In this document: piece by piece, positions 41,401 through 53,400 of the stretch
How the letters are laid out: each line of letters starts with the position of its first letter
How positions within the stretch are numbered: position 1 is the stretch's first letter
Source: Certhia americana
Lineage: Eukaryota > Chordata > Aves > Passeriformes > Certhiidae
Reading direction: 5' to 3'
Assembly: GCA_018697195.1 (NCBI GenBank)
Contig: CM031879.1
Span: 41,815,715 to 41,879,714, forward strand
Length of the DNA stretch: 64,000 nucleotides
The notes under the pieces: model-generated
Databases searched by the model: none
Told to the model about the DNA's origin: nothing
Seen by the model: the letters and a program-made list of their open reading frames with translations, nothing else
Translations under genes and position numbers: made by a program

Positions 41401-44400
41401 GTCCATACGTTCTTGTCCATACCCTCCTCCTATTGTCATGCTGGAACCAACACTATTACTGAAGTTTCTTTCATTTAGATCACTTCTTCTACATCACCAC
41501 TTAACCAGACATGCACCCATTCAAATAAATTTTGAGAAGATGACAAGTATTTTTTAAAAATTTGATTTGACCAAACAACTATACATGTACCTCCACAAAC
41601 AAAACTCATATTCTCAATGTAAGCTAATGCACTACATGCATAAAAAGGTAATTCCAGTGAAGTACCAAGTGAATAAATATGAGGAATTTAGTCTTTTCAT
41701 TACAATAGTAACTGAACTCTTCTTTGCAGGAAGAGAAACGAAAAGATGTTGTTTATGCTTGGCTTTTCTTTTATACCAGTTACAAAGAGGTTTTTTCCTG
41801 CACTAATGCTTTACTATACAATTCTAAAACACATCCTGAAGTACAGTGGCTTGTTGAAGATTTCTTGCTTACGTTGTCTTCCTCCCCAATAGTATCACCA
41901 GAGAATGTGTCATACCTCCATTTCCTTTCATGGGAGTTCATTCAGCAATGCTTTACTCACCATCCTCTTCCTCCATTTTCCCACCCCAAAAATCCTTCTT
42001 GAAAATGCTTTCTCAGGCTGAAGACAGATTTCAGCCTAATCTCTTGGCTATGCCTCTGTTGCCCAAGCAGACTGAGGCAGTTTCACCAAATGCAGATTCC
42101 TACACAGATAACTAACATAATTACCTCCTCTCACCCGGACAGAAGACTGATGGGAAAAGTAAAGACATTCTGGGGATGTAATACACACATAAACATGGCT
42201 TAGCCAAGTCACTGTTCTTCCAAGGTAAACTATAAACAGAAAGCTTGCAACTTATCTGTTTCAGATTTTACGAAGGGTTGAAAACTCAGAAACACTCACT
42301 TTAAAATAAATAAGCTTTAGCAAGATTAAAATGAAGTATGTCATACTGAAAAATAAAGATATAATTTTTTACATCTTAAGACTGGACATGATTCCTAATA
42401 CACAAATATTTCTCCAGTCTAACACATTACTCCCCAAGAAAAATATAAACTGAATTCAACCAGTCTCCTGTTTCAAAATGCTCCATGTTATATGAAAATC
42501 CTACTTCTGTAAGTCATTTGATTCAGCAGATTAATAGGTTCTAGTGAGGGGATGTATTCTCTGGGTGCTCTCCCAGCTATCAGCAACACAAAGAGAAGTT
42601 TTTTTGGGAGAAACACTAAGGAAGCAATATCAAGATTTCACATTACCCTGGTTTTTCACACTAGGTATTCCCTTCTACATTCACTACTCTGACTTTAAGC
42701 AAATCAAGCACTGTTCAGTTCTAATGTAAAACCCAGACTCGCTTTTCTCAAACTTCCTACAGAGTAGTAAAATACAAGTGCTGGTTAATTACTCTCCTTC
42801 AAATAAGGAAATGTAAAAGCATATTCGTAAGAAATATGCATGTGCAGTTTTTTGAACTTATGAAATGGTTTTTAAGGAACCATTCAAATAGGATGGTCTA
42901 GGAGGCCTAAGGAAATTTACCTGACTGAGCTCGCTTTGGAGTTGCAGGCCATGCTGCTCTTTTTCCTCCCTCTGCTGCTGGAGCTGTTTACATTCCGCCT
43001 TGAGATGCTGGTACTTTGCCTCTACTTCAGACAACTCTTCTTTAAGCTTCTGGCTTGCTTCTCCTTTCTCACCTAGCTCTGTCTGTAATCTCTGTATTGA
43101 GGCTTCAGATGCAGACAGCTTTGCCTGAAGCTGTTGGCAGTCCAGGTCCTTCTGGTGAAAACTCGCCTGCACATTCTTTTTACTCACAGATATTTCATTG
43201 TGTTTTTCTTCCAGCTGGGTGTAGTCCTGTTCTTTCTTCAGCAGCTTCTCAGTCAGACTCTGTGAAGGGAGTTACAGAGCAATTCAAGTACAATTCTGCT
43301 TGCAGCTGGTCTACATATTATTTAAATTTCTAAGTGTTGATGCTGAACAGTGATGGACTTGTTCAAAAACATTATTAAAGAAAATATTAACCTGTATCTT
43401 GTATTACACATATTGAAGCCCAGACAGCACATAGTTTCAACTAGAAATACTGCTTTTCATATTCTCACATAAATTCGCTTCCTCTTACTGAGAACACCAC
43501 ACAAACTCTATTTCCGTATCCTGAAAACTAACTTGTTTTCCCTGAAAGTTCAAATTAACTTTATTACAACTGCAATTGCTTGGGGAAAAGTTGAAAAGTT
43601 TCCCATGGTAGCTACCTTCTGGGCTACAGGCCCTTACTGGCCTCTGCAAAGCAAGCCAAGCCCCATAATTACTGTGCTTTAAGAATGACAAAAAGAGAGC
43701 TCCTGCTGGTCTCAGAGAATTGAGATATATATACACTTATATTTGCTTCTGTTCTTCTCAGTATAGCTCCTGAAAATATAAGAAACAGCTTTCTTGAGAT
43801 TGTACATGAGCTTGAAAAACTTCACATCAATGCACAGAAATATCTTTCCACATTGCAACTGGATTATAAAACAATGTTCATATCAAATGTATTATATTCT
43901 ACATATTCTATATACATGTATTCTATCATGAATTAATGGCTCCTTCCTGACAGGTTTGTCAAGGATGACAAACTGTTCAAAGTGGAAGCAATTTCTCTTG
44001 TTGGAAGCTAGTCTTACTTTTTCCAATTCTAGGTCCAATTCTGCCAGGGCCAAAATTCCTTAGCTAGCATATATTTCTTATGCTACCACTTTCCAAAAAG
44101 CTGCGTAACGAGATGGCTATAAACTGCTTTAAGTCACTAAAACTCAATGAGGAAAAGTAGCTCACTGCCACTTCTCTTCTTCCTATTCCTCAAGTGATAT
44201 TTGGCATTAACCTGACATAGCAGAGGACTCTCTCTTAATGTGTGGTTATCTTATGCATCAAACTGTTTCACTCCACTTTGCTAATGAAATACCAACAGAT
44301 TCAGGAAAAGGCTCTATACTATATAGCCCTGAAAACAGCTCTCAAAGAATGTAAGTTGAGAAGTTTCTGGAACTAATTTCCATTTTCTAACATTCATGAT

Positions 44401-47400
44401 GCCAGTAAATGGCCTAAAAAAATATGACAAAAGTACAATCTAAAAGCTCAGAAACTGGAAAACCAATGAAGAGAGACCAGAATATCTTTCAAATTATGAT
44501 TTTTAGGCAAATGTATTATTTCCAGGGATACTACTTTTATGTGTCACATGGCAATACTGCTTAATGATAGGTAAGCATAAACTATAGCAATTAAAGATTT
44601 GCAGTCATAACAACCTAAAGAATTTGAGTTGTAGGACATGATGATCATTAAAATATGGTGTTTGCTTGAGCATTATAATAGTCCAATTGTCAAACAAAAT
44701 GGCAAAGGAATTCTCAGCTTCTGCAAGAAGTTAGCTTTCAGTACTTCCAAAGGCAATCTGTGATGTGTTTCCATTTTAATGTGAGCTGACAAGCATAGGA
44801 AATAATAGCATTCTCACCTGATTCTTCTGTTCTAGCTCTTTGACTGAACTTTGAAGTTTTTGCAGCTCCTGAACATACACAGCTACCTCCTGAGGTCCTT
44901 TGGCAAGTTCAGCTCTTAACTGGTTAATTGTAGCCTGAAAAGACAAACAGAAAAATCCATATTTAAAACAAAGCTTTGCATGCATAATCCAACAAAAGCA
45001 AGATGTCTGGCAGCAAAATAAAAATACATTTTCTGTATAAATAAAAAGCCTAAGGAAAAAAATCACCATGTAAACTAAGCTCAGAGCACCATCAGAAGTA
45101 TCACTGAGCACAATTTCCCAGCTGAGATTCATTTATGTCCTATTTTGGAAGATAAAAATCCAATCCAATAGCAAATTCCAGGTTGAACCCAGAACTGATG
45201 AAAATCATAACAGATTATCCACTGATAATTATCAAAGTCCTAGCAGAAGGTGAAACCTTCCCAAGTCATTGCAGTTACATTGCTAAAATCTTGGCCATTC
45301 TAGGAAGGAAAATGTGCTGGAAAAGGCTCTATAAGCATGTTTGGCATTTGATGCAAACTTGGTGTGTGACTTTTGGACACCTAACCCTGCAGGTCAGAGG
45401 AACAATACTACTCCATTAAATAGGATCAGTACAGAACAGAATTTATCAATGACTGCACAGTATTTGAATACAGTAATGGAAGAAAACAAGAAAAGCACTT
45501 TAGGGCATGGCTGCCCTAAAACATGCTGTGTATTAATGCACTCATTTCAAATACACTAAATAGTAGTGATCTTTATAAATAAGTTTTCTCTCCTATTGTT
45601 TTCATAAGCAGATTTCAGCACAAATGCATAAATACTGAATTCAAAAATGAACTTAAGCAGAACAGAAGTAACAGACAATAACCATCAAATTTACAACCTT
45701 CCTACAGAAAAAGGAACACCAAAGAGAACATAAGAACACAGTATATGACTGAATATAGTTAACTGACTTTCTGTAACACTGTGCCTTACAACACTGTTTC
45801 ATAAGAGCTGTTAGTTAAAACACATCCTAGGATGGGTCTTTTTTGGCCAAACATTCCAGGATGTTATCAGAAAACAGTATGGATATTTCATACTGAGAAA
45901 ATATAATGCAGAAAATGTGCAGAAGCTTACAAAGGACACCACTGCAGCCTTTCCAACTAGGATCATAATTTAAATACATAAAGACCCATTTCTTGTTCAT
46001 ACTTCAGTAAGACCATCCTGCATTTCTTTCGTAACAGGGAAACATATCCTTGGTAAATATTCAGTATTTATATTTTCTTGCTGATGTGTCTGTACGAATA
46101 ATGAACCATGAAAAAAACAGAAATGCTTCTGTTTAATAACATCTTGTAATTGTCTTGATATGACAGAAATTTTCTATAAAAATTAAATGTTTTCCAAAAA
46201 ATTTTCCTCAAATTTAATGTCTCTATTAGAAAGCAGAAAATAACATGAATGGATGAAAGACGGAAAGAAGCAGTTGCAAAACCTGTAGTAGGCTCAGTTC
46301 CTCAAATTTGTTTTATAAATATTGCAGTGTTTCTAATGCCTTTGTTTAGTGGAAAGGGGAAAAAGTCTAGTCTTGGCTTTATTAAATTTATCCTCATTTT
46401 AGGCTACTAATTTAATTTATTTCTTTAGGAACTCAAGTTAACAATCAAGTCTAGGTGCTGCATTTAATGAAGATTTATAAGATACTGAAACAAATCCCAA
46501 TAAGCAGACATTCATAGCAGTGCTTAGCTCCAAAGCAGTGCAGCTGTTTTCATAACATGTTTACTATGCAGGAGCCACTACAGTGAAAAACTAAAGATGA
46601 AAGGAGTGTCTCAGTATGAATATTCATGTGAAAGATGTAGATGCCAGTTTCAGGTATAGCTCTGAAAAAAGGTATAAACACCCAACAGATTTAGGTGACA
46701 GTTGTAGATTATACTATTCTTCACATCCTCTTCTGCAGTATTTGAAGACGTTCATATAGGGCTAATAAAATTTTTATTATTTTCACCCATACTGAGCATT
46801 TCCTTGTTTTAAAGATATTCACTTTGAACACCAATATTAATGTATGTGTCCTCAGCCAGCCTGTAAAAACAGCTAAGGATGGTGTAAACACCACTTTAAA
46901 CTTTCAGTCGTTGATGTGGTCTTGAAGAGCAAAGCTGAGATGAAACATGGCCAAACATTTATGTAAAGCACTGCAGCAAATGTGTCCATGAAGGACTTCC
47001 AGTTCTTATTTTCTTATGAGTAACACTTAGCAAAATTGTTTTAGTCAGAAGCTGTTTGAGACAATTTGAGGAGTAAAGTTCTTCTTAAAGATCCAAATCT
47101 GAGATGCTGCATCCCTTTCTCTCTACTTGTATGGAAGTTGTAACTGATAGAAGAGCAGAATAACCAAAACTTTTGGAGAAGTGACAAGATTCAATTAAGA
47201 AAGATGCTTTTCCATTATGATTAATTATTATTTTTCATTTTCATATGCTAATCACAGCAAAGCTAGAACACACATCTTTATGTATGATTATTACCTCAGA
47301 GTTAGCCTGCTCTGCCTGCAAGTGCTTGCACTCATCTTTCAGTTTTTCAGATTCTCTCTCACGTTCCAGGGTCATTTTATCCATCAGTGTTTGAACTTGG

Positions 47401-50400
47401 ACCAGCTCCTTTTTCAGGACAGCCACATCTTCCACACCAGGTCTTTGTAGCTGAAAAGTTGTGAGCAGTGAGCAACATCCCATTGGCAGACATGCTTCCA
47501 GGGTCAATGTCATTTCTAAAAATCTATCTAAATCATCAATTTATAGACAAGGTGACATATACAGTACTGCAGCTAGGCTTTAAAAAAAAAAACAAACAAA
47601 AAAAACCCAACACAAAACACAAAACCAAAACCACAGACTACTTACAATTCCCAAAGAAAACAGGATTTAAGAGCTAGCTTTTAGTTTCGGTCTGCTAAAT
47701 TTTGAACTTGCTGATTGATTTCAACCAAATCTGACAAATGGAAAATTGTCTCAAAGATTTAATTTTGGTAACTTTTATACAGGTAGATGGCTAGATACAG
47801 GATACTACCCCTGTCTTCAGGAATTATTTCAGAAAATCACTACAGACAAAACAAAAGGGCACCTGAAGGCAGTGATATGGCTTCTATCAGATATGGCTCA
47901 TACCAAACCCACAGTAAAATCTGTTGGTAATTGCATCTCAAGCACCATAACATCCCTCGGCATGACACAGTAGGGAGGGAAAGGAGAGGGATGGCAACTA
48001 GGAGCACTAAAGAAAGCAGAGAAAAGGAGTGTTGGCATCTTTAGAAGAGAAAAGGAACAGAAAAAAAGGAAAAGGGAAGACAAGAAACAACTGAACAGAG
48101 AGGAATGCATAGGTCCAGTATCTGGGCAAGGACAATAGGCCCTTGGGGACAGTCAACTACAGGGGGATAAACAAGTCCTACTTTCCTCCAGAGTCTAAGC
48201 AGTAGGTGAGTGGAAGAAACTGGGAAATTCCTTGCACTATTGCTTTAGAAGTGGCCCAGCTTGCTGAGTCACTGGGATTGCTCCCTGGAGCCATGGCTGA
48301 ATATAAAAGTCATCAGGAGCCAAAATCCTGGAATACACACATATTGGTATTATCAGCCAAGAGCACGAGGGACAAGATTAACATAGGAATAATGAAGACA
48401 GCTGCCAGTTTTTCAGCCACCATGTCACAGAACACCTCTCTGAGCACTTTTTAAAAATCCAGCTGCCCAAGGACAGTCAGCATAACACCTCATGGAAAAA
48501 GAGTGACCTAAAGATAGCTGTGAAAGTCAGCAATGGCATGCCCCAAGTTCAGGTCTGTGCAGCATAGCTATATGCTGAAGGGTAGAGAATCAATCAAGAA
48601 GACTGTAACATAATGCAGGGTGAATTTTAATACATGTCAGAAACAACGTATAATTTCTCACTGGAAAAACACTGAAAATGCGGATCAAAACCAATGGTAC
48701 TCTGAGTTTTTTCAACCCACAAGCAAACATCTTCAAGTTCAACAAAGTCTGACTGCTCTAAAACTGTGTTTGCAAGCATTTAAATAATCCCCTCCCTTGA
48801 CTTAAAAATAACAAAAACATCAATGTGATGTGAATACCAGCTCTGTCTTTAAGTCTTCTACCGTACTTCTCTCTTTCTGCAATTCTTGTCTCAGGTTCAC
48901 CATTTTCTGTTCTGCACCTTCCCGAAGGCTGATTTCTTCATCATACTTTGATTTAAGATCTAATAAGAAAGAAGTTGAATAAATGATCCCTTTCACAAAT
49001 TGCACAAGTAAAGAAGAGAATCAGATCTCATGCTAATATACTTACCCACAATTTCAGTGGCCAGCTGTGCTGCTTTTTGCTCAAATAAGTCTTTCATTTG
49101 CTTAATGTTAAAATTTTCTACTTGGATCTCTTCTAGTTGCCGTTCTAATGATTCTATTTCCACAAAAAGAATAGTATTATTTTCTAGAAGAACCAGGACA
49201 ATACAGTTCCTCATGCTCATAACTAACCACAAGAGGTGAATATGCAATCCAAAATCCCTCAACATCCAATCATCCTAGCAAAGTGAACAAGTTTACTGAA
49301 GTTAAATATCTGCAAGCATGATGTCGCTGTCACTAGTTGAGTACCCTGCAGCATTAAGTACATATTGGTTTTCATTGGTGACAAATAACTCTTCAGGTCA
49401 CTGCAACATGATGTTGAATTCCAAGCCCTGAACTTGTAATTAAAACTTTAATCAATATCAGTCAGATAGTTTATGCACAAATAGGGAAAATTTTATTCTA
49501 TGAGTGTATCATGGAGAAAAACAGAAAAAATTATGGGTCTTCAAAACAAAAAAAAAAAAAATTCACTGTTCTCTCTGCTAGCAATGAGCAAAGAAAATAC
49601 TACATAAAACCATCACTGAAAAAATGCTATAGTTTATATAGTATAGTGCTACAGTATATTTCTGACTGCTTGAATAAAAAATGATTTTAAAAGTGTTCGA
49701 AGTGTCTCATGAGAACAGCTTTCAGATTCAGAAGAACACCTGTTTTGCTTCTAAAAATTTCAAACCCTGAGCCTCTGGAACATTTCCCCAGACTATTGCT
49801 TAACATAAATAGCTCTTAATAGATCTTGCAATTAACTTCTTTTGCCAGTAATTGTAACATTCCAGCTTTCTAGCTTTTTAATATACCAAAAGCTAAACCA
49901 AAATAAATTCCAAAGCAGTGCAGAAATTAATACAATAAAATGTTAGCCACCTGTAGACGTAGCTGTTGTCAATCCATCAGATTTAGAATCCTTAAGAAAA
50001 CAGAATAAATGCACCATTAGACAGCAGGAATAAAAACTACTACTTTCAAAGTTCATCCATTTTTTGGAAAAGACAGGGAAATAAAGACTTCTGAGCTCAA
50101 ATACCACACAGCAGTGTAAAAATACCTGAATTCCAACAGTTATATTTGGAAGACTGGAAAAGACCAAGATGACTTTTCATTTCTTGTATCACTACACTAT
50201 TAAGGTTTCCACTCGTAAGGCTCCAGTCAGAATCCCCTACCCTCCCTTTCTTTAATATAGAAATCTGTCCTAAAAACAGAGGTTACAGACATAGAGAAGT
50301 ACATCCTGAGAGTGAGTTTTGTCAGAAAGCACCTTCTGAGGTTTGTAACTATCCCGCATCTAAACAGCTCATCATAATAAAAAAAGCATGAGCTTCCTTT

Positions 50401-53400
50401 AGGGCATAACACACCACAATTTGCCTTGCGATTTTTTTTTTGAGCTCAGCTGATTACCTATGAAATACCACTGCTGTTTTCCAAAAGTTCTTGTACAAAA
50501 GACTCTATAACCTTTTCTCATAAAAGATGAAACACCGCATTCAATCTACTTTCTTTAATAAACTGAGTTCTGAATAAGCTCAACAGAAGGAAAAGTCTGA
50601 ACTGAACTTGTAGTGAGCAGTATGGAAGAATCTATTATCCATAATAGATTATATCAATATAATCTAGTTATCTATTCTGACTTTGTTCTTTATATTTATA
50701 TATACAGTTACATTATGTAGAGATAACTAGCTTTGATTTCAAGAACATGTCAATATTTAAATTACAGAACTAACTAAATCAGGCCACGTGCCTTACAAAA
50801 AAGGTTTTAATCTTCAATGTCAATGCTGACGATAAACCTGCTTCAAGTATTTTAAAGCAATTACTTGCTGCCGCTGCCCCTGCAATTTCTCTAGTTCTTT
50901 CTTCAGCTCTTCTGAATACCATCTCTCCTCCTAAAGGGAAAAATGACAAAAAAAAAAAAAAAGAAAAAAAAAAAAGGAGATGGGGAGAGAGACTATAAAT
51001 TTGGTTGCTTAAGACAGCGGAACACTTCAATTTGAAACAAAGAACCAAGTGCAAGTAAAATACATTTCCAACCTTCAGCGAAGCTTGCAAGTCTTGGACT
51101 TCTTGTCGGAGCAGTGATACTTCATCTCTGAATAAATATATCCACAGAGTGGAGAAAATGAATACAGAGTGGTTATATTTTGTCAATTACAAACAAGTTG
51201 TAACGTGTGTTAAGTAATTGGACTGACAGCCATGTACCACGTAAATATAACTTACATAATTATATATATTCATTTTTAGATGTTTTTTTTTAAACAAACT
51301 GGAACAAACTAGATTAATATAACTTTGCACAACACTTGAAAAATACTAAATATATTAAATGGGTAAGTAAAGAAATAGATACGAAAAAAAGTCTCATGAA
51401 AAAAGAATGTAAATCTAAATCAGTGCGTCAGCTCTCAGCCACATGAGTTCAGAATGACAAAGCTGTGCATTTAACTCTTTTGCATGCCTTTGTACAGAAA
51501 GGACAGGTTTCTTATCCTTCATTTCCCGTATCATGTAAAGGAACACTGCTAAGCGACAGCATGCTATCTTATTCCTGAAATATGCAGTTACATAATTTTT
51601 CATCCACACAGCAATTTGGTATGTCCCACAGACATATTCACTTAATGGTCTGAATATTTAAAACCTTAGAATTTTAAATTCTCAAATTTCATGCTCAAGC
51701 CTCCAGCCACACAAGAACACAAGATCCAAGGCTGTAACTGTTAGTAATTGATTCACACAGCATCCTTCAAAATCACAGGTCTTCTTACAGAGTTGCACAA
51801 CTGTACACACAAGGATAATGTTGCATTACTGAGATACAGCCATTCAAATCAAGAATACAAGGGTCAGTAAAATAATGCAAGAATACTCTTTCTTATTGTT
51901 TGTATAGTGGCAACACTAAGGGTTACACAGCATATATACATGAGGCTACCAGTGCCAACAAATCCTCTCAGTTTTATACCATACAATTTTATTGCTGCTG
52001 GTGTGCATTATCCCCTCCTCCACAGATATTCTTTCAAATTATCTCATATTTAAGAGAAAAAAAAGCACCAAAGCAAGTTATTCCTTAGCTAAACTGGTAA
52101 GGAATAGATTCAATCTGCATTAGTATATTAACATCAGGTCAGAGTCATCAAGTAGCAAGTGAAACATGCAAGTGAACCAGCGGAGCAAGAACTCCAAGGC
52201 AGACCAATTTTAATGACAAAACAAACATGGGATATTGGGAGATTTACTTTTTCTAGAGGAAAATTTTATTATGTACACATTATTCAGCCTGTGTGATACA
52301 TTTACTGGAGGTTTGCAAATACAACTTCACTGAGGCACATGTAGCTGCATTCCAAAACCTGTACATTGACTGTGGGTGGAAAAGAGGAAGTCATTTTCTC
52401 ATCTGTACAAGTAAGTAAATGAGCTAAGATTCAGATCTAAGACTATAAATAAAAAAGCAGGTGGAACAGTTAACTGTATTGAAGTTGGGCTGAACATATA
52501 ATAGATCTGCAACACCCAAACTTAAGATGCTCTGGTCTTCACAATAGATTGAAGGGTTTGAGTTGTATAAAGCTAGTTTGTAGTAGATGGGAAGGTGGAG
52601 AGGAAAAGGGAATGAGTTTATTATGTAAGGGGCATTCTACAAGTAGTTACCTTGATATCCCCAACCAAATTTTGCTTGACCATTTTATAATGAAACCTAA
52701 ATTAAGTTTAACCAGTGGAAAATGCATGGAGGGGAATTAGTGTAAGGGATCACTACACGCAATTTAACTTTGCTTTTCTTCCCGTCATCCAAATCCTCAC
52801 CAAATCTCCTTTTCTGCTAGTGCTGTGACAATCCCTTCCTCCTCTCAGCACATCTGAGCCTATCATCTGGAAAATCCTTAGCGCCTTTTCGTTATGGTCC
52901 ACTCGGTTTCCCACTTGTAATGCCAATGCCTCCACCCCAGTACGGAGTACTGATGGCCTTGCTGAATCACACTGGGGGGGAGCTACAAGGTTTACTCTTG
53001 GAACTTATTCATCATAGTTTACTGGGGAGTGGGAGGAAGAGGAAATTGTGTAATTCCCAGTACTTCACTTTTTCTATTGACTACATATGGAATTTCACCT
53101 CCCAATCTTGGTCCTAAGAATTGCACATAAGCTTCACACATGGAGAGCAAGTGGAGTAGCTCCCTGCTGCAGGCTACAATATTTCTTTAATATGGAATTC
53201 CAAGGCTTGAAAAAACATAATTTTGTTGAATGAGAGTTTTCTCAAGCAAGCACGCAAATGAGTAGCACTAAAGAACACCACACTAATAGGAAAATATAGC
53301 TCATGTGTTACACAAAGGCACAATGGCTCTTAACAGACTCCCTTTATTACATCAAAACTCCCTGACCTTGTCCACTTTTTTTGGTGAAAGAACACAAAAC

